From NCBI RefSeq assembly GCF_021018805.1, contig NC_086250.1, positions 63,747,322 to 63,811,321 on the forward strand: DNA of 64,000 bases, in the 5' to 3' direction. Origin of the DNA: Prinia subflava (Eukaryota; Chordata; Aves; Passeriformes; Cisticolidae). Position numbers and translations under genes: made by a program. Below, piece by piece: positions 1 to 11,205 of this stretch (position 1 is the first letter of the stretch; each line of letters begins with the position of its first letter). Under the pieces are notes generated by a model. That model ran no database searches. It had not been told where the DNA came from and saw only the letters and a list, made by a program, of their open reading frames with translations.

Positions 1-1896
1 ATCACAAAACACACATTTGAAAGATGAGTCAATGTATGTACTCCAATGTACTTCAATTTTAAAAGTACTCCAAAGACTGAAAGATTAGGCTTTTTTCATT
101 AAAAGTTACCTAACTATAGAGTTTTAGCGACCTGTTGTTAAAACTATGTTCCTTACTTTCACTGGAAGGAATACAAATAAATCTTATATATATATTGTCT
201 TATAATCTTATAAAATACATACCTATTTTAAGATCTTTTTCCCTGAAATACTTTAAAATATTTTTGCATGTGATTTCACCTAAACCAGCAAAATAATAAT
301 GAGAATCTCTTACAGAACCCATGATTTGTTCTATCATCATTATACATGTCAGCATCCTGAACAAGTTTCTGGGTAAACCCAGTCCTTATGAAGTGAAAAA
401 AAAACAACAAGAATGTTGGTGGGTGACATGACAGGAATAGGGGAATAGGGTTATCTCTCTGAAGCAAGTAATCACAGATCTCCTTTCACCATGTTCTTCT
501 GGGCTGATTTATGGTCTTTGTGTAGAGCCCGTGGCAAACACTTACAGTAACACAGTGAGCTCCCCAGAGGCAGCCCTGGTGACCCCTGCAGCCCAGCACA
601 AGGACTGTTCTCTGGGGCTCTGTATAGTTCATGTCGGACTGAATACATCTGGGATAGATTTAGACCAAGTTTATTTCCAGCGGAGCTGTCCAGCTGTTCA
701 ACACTTATTGAAAATCATTCTTACCCTTGAGATAACAGTGATCTATTTATCATTTTCTAATAGATAGAGACCCATGAAAGGGATTATGAATCTGTGACAA
801 TTAGGAGGAAAGAAAAATAAGAAAAAAAATAAAGGAAATCCTCAAAGTAAATGGCAGGCTGAGAATGTAAACTAAAATACTGTTTATAAACTTCCACTAA
901 GGGCTGTTCAATATTTTCCATTTATTTCTCCATTGTTGGAGACGTTGTTAACTTCAATAAAATGAAAAAATCTCAAAGCCCTGATGTGTTGCGTTCCTTA
1001 CAAGCTAAGAAAGATGAAATCCTCCTGCTGTCCTCCCTGAGAGCAGATGGCAGCTCAGCAAAACATCACAGTTCAAAGGAGCAAATCAGCTGTACCTGGT
1101 GTATGGCTGTGGCATCCTGTTTGAGCACTGTGCAGTGCCACACACTGGCATTAAGACCTCTCTTTCATTCTGCTGTGTACCTTACTACAAACAGTGAGCA
1201 GTCTGTACCATTTAATCCATGGTGTATAACTTCTTTTCTCCTGCTGTACTTCCTTGCTTTATTCCCAAATTGATTAATGGGCAGAGGAGAAAAATAGCAT
1301 GGCAAATAGAGTCATTACTGTGTAATTAAATTTACTGTATAAATTTAAGGCAGGAATAGATTAACCTACTATGTGGAAGGAAGTAGGAGGAGCTAGTAGA
1401 AATGGCTGTATCTCAATTACTGCACCTTCACCAAGCTCTTACATTGTGTACTGTGCCTTCCTGCTATATGTTACCTAGCCAAATAAAAAAGTTGGCTTGT
1501 CTGTTCTTTATATTTTTGTATGATAAAGGAATTACTTGTTTTGATCTGAAATATTTAATTTTCTGTTCCTTCCAGTATTATTCATAAGTTTGCATTTTTC
1601 CTTGTCAATTTAACTGAATAATTTTATAAAATGAAAAAACCCAAAACCCTCTTGGTTAGATAGGCCGTTAAATGTCCATTACAAATATTTCTTATTAAAA
1701 CCAAGAAAATTACTTTCTAAAATATTTATTTTAAAACTCTTCAATTACATGTGCATTTCATGTGTGCCTCAATTTTGTATTAAATATAAAACTATTCCTT
1801 TACTTCAGTGAGATATCAGAAAATAAACCTGACTGGTATTTACAGAAAAATTAGAGAAATTTTTGTGTTCATGTCCTTGAAAAACAGTAACAAATA
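1..1896. other. Unique AT-rich non-coding DNA
   Basis: No gene, RNA gene or recognisable repeat is visible here. Three short open frames (276-467 minus, 531-767 plus, 962-1273 plus) have no domain, no signal of exon structure and low-complexity or random composition, so they are not called. The patch around 520-720 is somewhat richer in G and C than its surroundings but matches nothing I recognise. Confidence 0.6.
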
Positions 1897-1952
1897 AAGT
1901 TGTATTTTAAAAAAAGAAGAAAGAAAGAAAAAAATAAAAAGGAAAAAAAAAT
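1897..1952. repeat. A-rich, purine-rich low-complexity tract
   Basis: Runs of A broken by G and a few T residues (AAAGAAGAAAGAAAG-like). It lies just outside the 3' tail of the minus-strand CR1 copy that starts at 1958. CR1 elements do not use poly(A) tails, so it is more likely pre-existing target DNA or an independently expanded tract than part of the element. Confidence 0.7.
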
Positions 1953-1957
1953 CTACA

Positions 1958-2385
1958 ATTTCATAGAGTCATAGAGTCATTTTGTTTGGAAAAGATTAAG
2001 ATCATTGACCCAACTGTTAACCCAGCACTTCCAGGCCCAGCACTGGGTTGTGTCCCTGGGCAGCCTGTTTGAATGCTTGGTAACCAGTGACATGAAGAAA
2101 TTTTATCCTAATATTCAATCTAAACCTTCCCCAGCGAAATCAGAGGCCATTTCCCTTTGTCCTATTTCCTGTTTCTTGGGAGAAGGGACTGACCCCACCT
2201 GGGTAGAACCTCCCTTCAGGTAGTTGATGAGAGGAACAGGGGATCCCCTGAACCTCCTCTTTTCCAGGCTAAACAACCCCAAGTCCCTCAGCCACTCTTC
2301 ATAAGACTTGTGTTCCAGAGCCTTTACCAGCTGCTTTGTTCTTCTTTGGACACACTCCAGCACCTCAAGTCTTTCTTGTAATCTT
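1958..2385 (-). mobile_element. CR1 LINE fragment, 3' end of ORF2 plus tail
   Basis: Read on the minus strand this is the 3' end of a Chicken Repeat 1 non-LTR retrotransposon. The frame 2363-2115 encodes the C-terminal part of the ORF2 reverse-transcriptase protein, with CVQRR, ALEHKSYEEWLRDLGLFSL and EKRR, all typical of the family. Beyond the coding end lie the sequence pairing with the usual CR1 3' UTR and a terminal short tandem repeat (two copies of CATAGAGT on the plus strand, 1967-1982). The copy is severely 5'-truncated, as most CR1 insertions are. It cannot move by itself. Recognition is from memory of the family, so the subfamily is left open. Confidence 0.92.
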
Positions 2386-3406
2386 CTTTCAGTTTTATTC
2401 TGTTGTTAGAACTTTTAAAAAAATATGAAGAACATATATTAGAGATTATATTTATATCCCTTGGTGGGGAGCTTACAGAAGAACAACATCCTGTCCATTC
2501 TTTATGTGGCAAACATTATGATTATGAGCCCTTAAACTTTTATTTTTATTTTTCTATTTTAAACTCATATTGCCATGCATCCTTGAAAATAAGTTTGAGC
2601 TTTATTGACTGTACTGCCTACATGACTCCAAAGAGGTGTTCTTTTAAGCACTTGTAGCAATTTAAAACTTAAAGCCAAAAAGAACAAGTCATTAGAAACA
2701 GATTGAGTAGAGAGTAAAGATGGGAGATAGCCAGAAATGAAAGCCCCTGACCTGATATTCAGCTGATTACAGTCAGAAGTTCTGGAGCTGGTCATAAAAA
2801 TATTAATCCAAAAGATTTTTTCCTGTGCATTAAATAACATCAGAAATCAGAAGTCTTCATTTTATGTAGCGTGGTTGTTTTGAATTCTAATACAGCTCAG
2901 CTATGAAAACATCACCTGTTTCTTTTTAAAACTAAAAATCCCTTGGATCTATGGGTGAGATCCTGGATTGTACAGAAAGTCATGAGTAGCCAGGAGGAAA
3001 GATAGGAAGAAAAAAAAAAAAGGTTAGGTCATTATTTTGATTGAGATTATTAATATCTGTTTGCATGGAACTAAATTCAAATGTCCCAAAGGGTATATCC
3101 AAGAGGAATATGCTTGGATAAAGGGGAAATACAAGCAGAAAGGTGGGGAAAAAAGCTTGCTTCCATCAATTTTAATAAAAGATTTGACATTTGAAAGTTC
3201 TTCTTAAATTGTAAAGCATAAATATATCCTTGCTCTGTCTGGCTCAGACTGCACCTTAAAGGAGTTCACTTTGCACCATGGACCAGGATCCTGAATGATG
3301 CACTTCCTGTGTTTCTGGAAACTTCTTTCATAGATATCACAAGAAATCATCTGACCAAGGGTAGACACCTGAGTGTGTAGTCCTGTAGCATTTCTAGGGT
3401 GATATT
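2386..3406. other. Unique non-coding DNA
   Basis: No gene or known repeat is seen. There is a short A run near 3010-3021. The short frames on both strands (2403-2657 plus, 2565-2840 minus) overlap each other and look random. Confidence 0.55.
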
Positions 3407-3595
3407 TAATTACTACTGTTGAGTTAGAGTTAAGTAAATTCATTGTCCCCTGAAACTGTTGATTTCTGCACAGCAGCTGTAGGAAACAAGAACCAAGTTC
3501 AGATTTTAATGAGATATAGATATCCCGGGTTAAGTGAATCAACAAGTGTCATCCCAAATGTTATTTAAAATTATTTGCCTCATGAAAATTAATTG
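3407..3595 (+). repeat. Local direct duplication, copy A
   Basis: This 189-base stretch recurs at 5339-5526 in the same orientation, about 1.9 kb downstream. By hand alignment the copies differ by about nine substitutions and one single-base indel, roughly 95% identity. The similarity ends sharply at both sides: TAAT on the left, AATTAATTG on the right. I see no target-site duplication, terminal repeat, poly(A) tail or CR1 tail, so it does not look like a standard retroelement insertion. It may be a local segmental duplication or an unrecognised interspersed repeat. A chance minus-strand frame (3545-3204) runs through it and is not evidence of a gene. Confidence 0.92.
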
Positions 3596-5338
3596 CTGCT
3601 TGTTTGATAATTTGAAAAATGAGATACAAGACATTCTTTAGGGTGATTTTGTTCTAAATTCAAGTTTAGCTGAGAATTATATATTATATCACTAGGAATA
3701 ATTTTTACAATTGAAGTTACTATTATTTTCATTTTCTGAGCATTTCTGAGACCATAAAATTAGGTTAATTAGAAAAGCAAAGGGTATTTTGGTTTTGACA
3801 CTAGATTGTCAAAATTAATTTAAAATTATTTAATTAAAGTTAATTGTGAAATAAATTGCAATCATTCTAAAACTGATTGCAGGGAATTTTAAATGGAATC
3901 TCTCTAACATTATAATTAGTTTATGAAATTTAGCAGGATAAACTTTATGTTTCTCAATTATAAGTACAGAAATTTTTGTATTTTTGATATGTAATGCATG
4001 CAGACACTTCTATGAAAATGCCTGATTATTTCTGAGCTATAGTGATATTATGCAGAAATGGCACAATTATTTGTGCTGAAAAAAATTAACAATATAAATA
4101 TATATATATATTTTATATATAAATATATATTTTTATGATGCAATTATTCTATATAAGGTCTGCATTAGTTACAGGAGGCATGGCTATGGTCTGGATATAA
4201 AGGACAGAGCACATCTTTAGATCATTGTGGAATTTTACTTTGTGAATACTCCTTGCACTGTCAAAAGATCATCTGAGGACCACACAAAGTCTGGTGTTTA
4301 AAAGATTTGGAAGATCATAATAGAATGAGATTTCTGACTGCTCCAAGCTTTGACGATTTCTAGTGGTCCCTGGCAATTAATCCCATCATATTTATTATCA
4401 GGAAGCACAGTACTTCACAGGTTTAGATGTAAATTTAATGATTCTTTATGAGGAAAAAATTCAGGTGCAGGTAGGGGAACATATTATCTTCCTGTCTTAA
4501 AAATTTAATGTTTCTAGCAAATATTTTAAAGTGCCAAAAACTTAACCTGACTTTTAAATGTTTGTTTGTTTTTAAATTAATTCACACATTATAGGCTTAG
4601 ATGTTTGGCTTTGCAGGGAGGGTTTCTTCAACGCACGGTGGACTCTAGATTCTCTTAGTGCGTCCTGGGCTGCAGTATGAATACTTTTGCTATTAGCAAA
4701 GGACAATTATTAGTGTCAGTCCAGAGGAAAGAAGTTCTTAGCCCAACTCCCAGGCCCAGCTGTTGGTGTTGGTCCCACCCAGCCAAGCCCAGGAGCGTTG
4801 GACGGAGGCGCTGGCCCTTCCCTCCCACATGGATGAGCTCAGCCAGCAGCACGGAGAGGTGGGAACACAGACAGGATTTATGGTGTGCATCTTGCATGAT
4901 TGAACCTCGGTTCTGTTCCTAAGGCATAATGAAAGGGAGGGGTTTAAAGATAACTCTCAGCAGATTGTCCCATCTGAAGCATCTGGAGCAATGATACATT
5001 TTACCTGCAAGGCTAAGCCTGTTCCTAATTTTTGTGTCCTGCTTGTGTGAAGAAAAAACAATTAAAAACCAGAATAAACACAACTTGACTTATATTTGTT
5101 GGTTTTGGTTATTTACTTACTAATTTCTGTCAGAACTATGCCACCTTCCTTAAGTGTACCCAGTACCATACTATAATAATTTCAGCCAGATTTTACCTGT
5201 AAGTTATATATGTTTTTACACTTTCTCTGGGATAAATATGGGAAGAAACAAACCATTTTATAGGTCTTTATGTATTTTTTTGGTTTGTGCTTTTTCTTTA
5301 CTTCACAATTTATCATAATTCCTTTGTGGTTCAAAATT
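3596..5338. other. Spacer between duplication copies
   Basis: Very AT-rich from 3600 to 4140, then mixed. A patch at about 4610-4925 is clearly richer in G and C, with several CpG dinucleotides, and holds overlapping short frames on both strands (4677-4922 plus, 4897-4655 minus) that I do not regard as coding. No known repeat is recognised. Confidence 0.55.
4090..4135. repeat. AT-rich (TA)n-like simple repeat
   Basis: An interrupted run of TA and AAATATATAT words that is nearly self-complementary. It is typical low-complexity sequence and may be length-variable. Confidence 0.8.
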
Positions 5339-5526
5339 TAATCACTAATGTTGAGTCAGAGTTAAGTGAATTCATTGTCCCCTGAAACTGTTGATTTCTG
5401 CACAGCAGCTGTAGGAAACAAAACCAAGTTCAGATTTTAATGAGATATAGACAACCTGGGTTAAGTGAGTCAACAAGTATCATCCCAAATGTTATTTAAA
5501 ATTATTTGCCTCATGAAAATTAATTG
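5339..5526 (+). repeat. Local direct duplication, copy B
   Basis: Second copy of the unit at 3407-3595, 188 bases. Relative to copy A it lacks one base in the AACAAGAACC word (about 5417-5425) and has a cluster of three changes at GACAACCTGGG, where copy A has GATATCCCGGG. The sequence continues unrelated to copy A immediately after AATTAATTG. Which copy is ancestral cannot be told without an outgroup. Confidence 0.92.
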
Positions 5527-6454
5527 TAAGTGTAAAAAGCAACTAAAAGAAAAACTCTTATACTTCAGAAATGTTAATCTGTGCAAAGTCTCAATATCCT
5601 TAAACTAAAACCATGTCTTAAAAGAGGAGTTCTTATTAAAGTAGTATTTCTCATAAAATTATACTTTATATAAGTTAGCTGATTTTACTTTGTTGAAATT
5701 CACTTAATTGTGGCTCTATGAAATTCACAGAGCTGTACACTGATAGCCATGAATATTTTTTGAATTTTTTTTTTGTGTGAATGTAAAAACAAAGCCTATT
5801 ACTTGAGCTTGTCAGCTTTTCAGCACATCTTCATTGTAATTTCAAATATTATAAAGCAAATATGAAAAGCAAGCTCTCTCATTATTGATTCCTGTTATTG
5901 TGGATTAATACAATTTTTTCAATGCATTATGGATATAAGGACAATACCCTGGCAAAATAACAAAACCTTGCTAAGAACTATCACACTTTTTAATATTTCA
6001 ATTACTTAAAATATTAAATTTGGTATCTGCATTTTTTAATATGAAATCAATAATAAGTTATTAATTTTTTTTTAATTTTACTCTCATCTCATCTCAGGAG
6101 GGAGGGAGGGGAGGAAGGGAGGAAGGAAATAAATTATACTCTTTGGAAAATAGACTATTACTGTCTTTTTCTATTTGCCAAAATATCTATTTGAAGCAAG
6201 CCATAATGATATTCTTTTAAAATTTCCTGAAAGAGAAAACTTGAAAATTGCTTGTCACAGCGACCTCTCTTTTTTGGCTGATGAAAAATATCCAAACTGT
6301 CATAGAGGAAATTAAAGTTCCCTCTTTCTGGTCACTCACCAGGCAGCTGTGTTTGGATTTACACACTGATTCTGCATGTTGAGAAATATCTTGAGATCAA
6401 GGACTGGATGTTTCTCTCACCACTGGTCTGTTTCTAGAACACAACTCCCTCCAG
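5527..6454. other. Unique AT-rich DNA with a GGGA-rich tract
   Basis: No gene is seen. At about 6096-6128 there is a purine tract of GGGAGGGAGG and GGAAGGAAGG words. Its G runs could in principle form a quadruplex, but the tract is short and irregular. The rest is AT-rich and featureless. Confidence 0.55.
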
Positions 6455-7055
6455 TCTAGCGGACTTATGTTTCCAGGGTGTCCACACCTTCCAAACCTAT
6501 GCAAAACCTCAGGAATTTCAACAAAGCCAAGTGCAAAGTCCTGCACCTGGCCTGGGGCAAGCCCTGGTGTAAACACAGGCTGGGGATGCACAGATAAGAG
6601 CAGCCATGTGAGAAGGACTTGTGGGTGCTGGTGGATGAGAGGCTGGACATGACCCAGCAGTGTGCACCAGAAAAGCAGTCTTGTCCTAAGCAGCATGGCC
6701 AGCAGGACAAGGGAGAGGATTCTGTCCCTCTGCTCAGCTGCTGGGCTGCATCAGCTCTGGGGTCCCACACAGGAAAGGCCCGGACCTGTCAGAATAGCTC
6801 CAGAGGAGGGACATGAAAATGATCACAGGTATGGGCACCTCTCCTGTAAAGAAAGACAGAAGGAGATCATATTGATCAGCCTGAAGAAGAGAAGGCTCCA
6901 GAGAGATCTTATTTGAATCTTAGAGTAGCTAAAGGGGGCTCATAAGGAAGATGAGGACAAACTTTTTATCAGGGCCTTATGAGATGGAGAATGGGTAATG
7001 GTTTCAAACTAAAAAGAAGGGTAGATTTAGACTAAATATAAGAAGACTGTTTTGT
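6455..7055 (+). mobile_element. CR1 LINE fragment, C-terminal ORF2 region, 3' end missing
   Basis: Sense-strand CR1 ORF2 debris. The opening part matches the usual CR1 stretch for feathered and reptilian copies (AATTTCAACAAAGCCAAGTG, 6513-6532). This is followed by a peptide with EKDLWVLVDERLDMTQQCA near 6609-6665. Next comes the CAGCCTGAAGAAGAGAAGG word (about 6879-6897), corresponding to the FSLEKRR region, and then the block corresponding to GNGFKLKEGRFRLDIR (about 6980-7045). Deletions and frameshifts break the frame, so no protein can be made. Unusually for CR1, the homology stops before the 3' UTR and tail, which points to later deletion or replacement of the 3' end. Confidence 0.88.
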
Positions 7056-7533
7056 AGTTGCAAAAATGACTGTTGGTTATGGGCTTGGATCATATGCAAG
7101 CAAGCAAAAATACTCAGAGCAGTTGATTAGCTTGGAGATGGGATTGTAGAGAAATCCCTGTGAAGCAGAAGAGAATACAGCTTGGAGGAAGCTGCAGAGC
7201 AACTGGGAAGGGGAAACTGCTAAAGTCTGATAAGACTCTAGGGTACTTTTCTTCCATTAGATAAGAAGTTTCTATTTATCTTTTCTTTTGATAAGACAGA
7301 GATCTCCTTTCATTAGGAGAATTAAGTGCTGAGGTACAGCTCCTTGCAGCATCCATGAGGATTTAAGGAGGAACTTCCCCAAAATGACAATGTTCAATAA
7401 AATCTATACAACTCTTTGCATATAGACACAGAAGGCTTATAAATTCAATAAAGCTTTTCCTGGTCAATAAGAATGAATATTTAGAAAAGCAACATAGATT
7501 TATAAAAACAAATTCTTCAGATTTTAATACTGG

Positions 7534-7534
<1 letters not shown>
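7056..7534. other. Unique DNA downstream of CR1 fragment
   Basis: No CR1 tail is found where one would be expected. The stretch is AT-rich with no recognisable repeat or gene. Confidence 0.5.

Positions 7535-7578
<44 letters not shown>
7535..7578. repeat. Uninterrupted T run, 44 bases
   Basis: A pure poly(T) tract, equal to poly(A) on the minus strand. It could be the tail of an old retrocopy lying to its right on the minus strand, but the sequence at 7579-7660 is not a transcript I recognise and I see no flanking target-site duplication. A plain mononucleotide expansion is the simpler reading. The minus-strand frame reading through it as polylysine is an artefact. Confidence 0.9.
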
Positions 7579-7580
<2 letters not shown>

Positions 7581-9242
7581 CTAAGCAAATGCAGCAGCTG
7601 TTTTCCTCCCAAAATCTGTCCCAAGCCAGGACATCAACCTTGATCAATCCTATATGAAAAAAAGTTTTTTATAAAGAAGTCATACTAAAACTGTTTTGAA
7701 AGTCTAAAAATAATATTTGTTTTTCTGGAATGCTAGCTACTTGCCAAATCTCCACTTTCAGTTGGTTGTATATACTATAAGCATCATTACAATGATCAGG
7801 ATTCTTTGGAATATCAGTATGGAAAATAAAAGCAGCTAGGCTCTTGATACTTGGGGTGAGATTCATACAGTTTCCTTCCAACTCAGGATAGTCTATGATT
7901 CTAAAGTTGACAGGTTCTTAGTTTTTTATCTAAAGCTTTGTACTGTTTGGCATAGCTACCATCTTGACATGTCATAAGCACTTTGCTGAAATCATTTGAG
8001 GTGGTTACAGAACTTCAGATGGTGCAACCTAGATTCATTCCTAGGACCTCTCAAGCACCAAGACAGAGATCTTGTGTTTCTTTGATTATTTAATTTCCAC
8101 ATAAAGGCAGAAATTCATCTTACTGGGAAAGCTGCTGCACAGCAGATGACTACCTAAATATTCTGAATTAGAACACTAATTAGGGCATGTCTGGTCCAAA
8201 GCACTTGTTAGACATTTCCTCCAAGATGCCCTAGGAGCCTGCAATAATCAATTCCTTCTGTTAAAGTGGTACTTGTGATTCAGAAAGATGGCTAGGAATG
8301 ACATAAGTTATTGTTTGCTAAAAATTATATTCTTCAGGTACTTCATTCCTAGAAATTAATGCAATTCTGATTGAATAAAACTTTGAATTGGGATGGAACC
8401 AATTCTTCCTTCCGTCAAGTCATTAAAAATTATAGGCATAGAAACTTTCTAACAAAAGAGCTGCTGGATATCCTCATGAAAGCCATATATACCCCGGTAT
8501 ACGCCGGTAATGAGAACTTCTTCCCTTGAGAAATAACAAATTTAACTTTTTATTTCCTCAAACCCAGAAGGATGTAGTATAGAAGAATATTATAGAAAAT
8601 TAGTGGATGAACAAATATCTAATGTTTGTTAATTTACAGGAACAAAAAGATTTCACGGATGCAAAACCTGGTAGCTCTTGCCAAGTGCAGTCCCAGAAGG
8701 AGAAGGTGAAGTACATTTGTAGTTTCACATCCACACTCACACAACTTCTTCACAATATGGAACATATTTTATTTACATTTGTCATAACTACTGTATGTTA
8801 ACTTTTTCCATAGTAAGTAATATGAAACATTGCCTTGAGTTGATTACTGACTGTGGCAAACTTCCTGCTACTGTTTGCAAACTGAAATTAAACAGGAAAA
8901 TTTGAGCCCTTTAAAGCTGTATATGCAAACACAGATATGTACAGACTTTGAGAAAGGCTAAATTGTAAACGAGTTCTGAATGAAGGCCACCTCTAATTCA
9001 ACACAAATCCATCTACCTCTGAAATATCTCCTCCAGTCTGTAAGTACTTCAGTGTTAACTATAACTCTTAAGACAGATTTTTTCATACATTTATTTGGAA
9101 ACCTCATAACCTCCAACAGGGTAACAACTCTTTTCTAGGATTTTGTTTCTTGCTACCTTTTACTACTTTCTGGCTGTTATAAATAGTGTTTTTCTTCAGT
9201 CCTCTGCAACCCAGTTATATTTATAATCAGACTGGACTGATA
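7579..9242. other. Unique non-coding DNA
   Basis: Apart from a short possible CR1 tail (7865-7905) I see no repeat and no gene. A small CpG-containing word pair (CCGGTATACGCCGGTAAT, about 8494-8511) stands out in otherwise CpG-poor sequence but is not a site I can name. Confidence 0.5.
7865..7905 (+). mobile_element. Possible short CR1 3' tail
   Basis: The words CCTTCCAACTCAGGATAGTC and CTATGATTCTA match the last bases of many CR1 copies, where CCTTCCAACCC is followed by tandem ATTCTATG. Nothing upstream can be aligned, so this is either an extremely truncated insertion or an eroded one. Confidence 0.5.
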
Positions 9243-9375
9243 CGCAAAAGCCATCTGGACATGATCCTGGACAACCTGGTCTAGCTAGCCCTGCTTGAAA
9301 AGGTGGGCTGAACCATATGACCCACAAAAGTCCCTTCCAACCTCAACCCTTCTGTGCTTTCGTGATTTTGTGTCT
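9243..9375 (+). mobile_element. CR1 LINE 3' UTR and tail
   Basis: This matches the non-coding end of CR1. It starts in the GCCATCTGGACATGATCCTG block (9253-9272), continues through CAACCTGGTCTAG and CCTGCTTGA, and reaches the CCTTCCAACCTCAACC word (about 9333-9348). It ends in a degraded tandem tail (TTCTGTGCTTTCGTGATTTTGTG-like, shown here only as its pattern). It is an extremely 5'-truncated, non-coding copy. Confidence 0.9.
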
Positions 9376-9446
9376 ACCATAGTCAGTAATTTCTCTTCTA
9401 CAGTTTCCTCCCTTATTATAAACTTCCAGATTCTGCCTGGAATGAA

Positions 9447-9494
9447 GGGAAGTAAATTACACTATTGAAAGGGAAGTAAATTTCACTATTGAAA
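9447..9494 (+). repeat. 24-bp tandem duplication, two copies
   Basis: Two adjacent 24-base units, 9447-9470 and 9471-9494, both beginning GGGAAGTAAATT and ending CACTATTGAAA. They differ at one base (A versus T at the thirteenth position). This is a minor local duplication, probably from replication slippage. Confidence 0.95.
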
Positions 9495-11033
9495 AGTTGA
9501 TTTTAAAGGGTGAGTTTGATGGTTCACTGGTTATGAGGTTACAAGGGAAATAACCTGTGGCTATTAAAGAAAAGAAATAAAGACGTTCAGCATTTTCTCA
9601 AGAGGAGAGAAAGAAAAAAACAGGTGGAGGAGTCAATAAAAAGAATGACTTTATCTTCTTTTTTTTGTTTTGTCTAAAGTGGTGAAAGTAGACACTTGTG
9701 TCACTAAAGACAGAAAAACTGTCTAGGGAAAATGCCTAGGGAAAATACCAACTTGTGTATCATGTCCAAAAGTTAGTTGGCCTAACATCTATCACCTGGC
9801 TGCTTGAATTATCACAAGTAAATAAAAACTTCTCTTTGAACTCCGTTGAAGCACACAAACTCAAACTGGCTTGAGATCTGAAGTACAGTAATTGCAAGGT
9901 TTCCTTAATTTATCTTTCATTGTGATGGATTATAAAATTATTAGTTCTGGATGTTGCTTTATTTTTCCTCCATACTGTGTCACCCCTACATGTAGAGTAG
10001 AAACCTCATGTAGTAGCTCCCTCTGTATTAAATAGTCCACTTCAATCATGGACTCTCTTAACATTTATGAATACTTGTCAAAGGAGTCAGCTTTGGCTGA
10101 ATGGAAAGGGTGACTGGGACCCAGCTAACAGCAAACCAGCAAACCACATTTTGGGAGTGGAAGAATGTTGTCAGTTTAATAGGAAATTGAGAAATGAAGG
10201 AAATTTTTCCTCAGTTCTGGGAGAAGGCTTTTGGTGTAATCATGACCATGTGTCTTGCGTGTCCCACTTTGTCATCTCCAAACATCATTGCAGCACATCA
10301 TGCAGCTGCAACTAACTGAAAGCATTTCCACTGACCCATTCTAAAAGCTGCAAATCCAGGTTAGTAAGGATATAGGAGAGGAGCAGGTAGGAGGTTCCAA
10401 AAAGAAAAAAAAAAAAGAAAGAATTCCCAGAGAACAGAATCACAGGTGTACTGATAGTACCAGTGTGTGACTCCTTTTTGCAGATGACTGCAGCTGACAT
10501 CCCAAAGTGGCTTTTCCACATCAAGCTGTGCTTCCTGAAGGGGGTGTACATCCAGTAGTTACATACTTATGTACAATTTTTCTAGCCAAAAAAGAATATT
10601 CCACCATAGAGAGTATCATGGTGGCTGCCATGGTCATAAAGTCTTTCCTACACTCCTTTTTCTGGTGTCCATCCTTGCATTCACATTTGCAGTTAAGAAA
10701 TTAAACAAAATCTTATTTGTTCCTTTAGTTATAGAAAGAATTAAATATTTTATTCTCCTATTCAGAATATTGATCTTAAATATATTCCTATTGCATTTCC
10801 CATCCTCCTTTTCTTTACTCCCCCCCTCCCCTTATTTTGGAAGCTTTTTTTTCCATATTATCATCTTTCTCAATTCTTCAAATCTCTTAATGTTCTCTCA
10901 AGCACAGACTGATGAGCACCAAAATACTGCTTTGGAAAATTAGGTCATAACCTTTCCTTCCTCCCCCTTCTTTGAGTTCCCTGGTTTGGCATAACATTTT
11001 GCTACACTAAGAAGTCACATCAGTCTATATTTG
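9495..11033. other. Unique non-coding DNA
   Basis: No gene or known repeat. A pyrimidine-rich patch occurs at about 10800-10850. Overlapping short frames (10067-10315, 10507-10704 and 10569-10943, all plus) show no family resemblance. Confidence 0.5.
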
Positions 11034-11202
11034 TGTGGAACAGGCTGCCCAGGGAAGTGGTGGAGTCACCATCCCTGGAGATGTTCAGGAAACAACTGGA
11101 CATGACACTGCTATGATCTGATTGACAAGGTGGGGATTGGTCAAAAGTTGAACTCTTACATCTTCAGTCTTTTCCAACCTAAATGATTCTGTAATTATAT
11201 GA
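11034..11202 (+). mobile_element. CR1 LINE 3' end
   Basis: Starts at GTGGAACAGGCTGCCCAGGG (11034-11053), the well-known word near the end of CR1 ORF2. The next bases translate as LPREVVESPSLEMFR, the conserved C-terminal pattern. The copy then runs through the 3' UTR to TTTTCCAACCTAAATGATTC and a weak tail ending near 11202. It is 5'-truncated and inactive. Confidence 0.93.
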
Positions 11203-11205
11203 ATG

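Noticed and set aside
2115..2363. Minus-strand 82-codon frame with a real protein signature
   Set aside because: As a host gene it fails: it is the C-terminal fragment of CR1 ORF2 and is recorded as part of the mobile element.
3204..3545. 113-codon minus-strand frame over duplication copy A
   Set aside because: The one-base indel in copy B breaks the equivalent frame, so there is no sign of coding constraint in the duplicated unit.
6397..6916. Several overlapping frames on both strands
   Set aside because: They are translations of decayed CR1 sequence; only one plus frame corresponds to the element's protein and it is broken.
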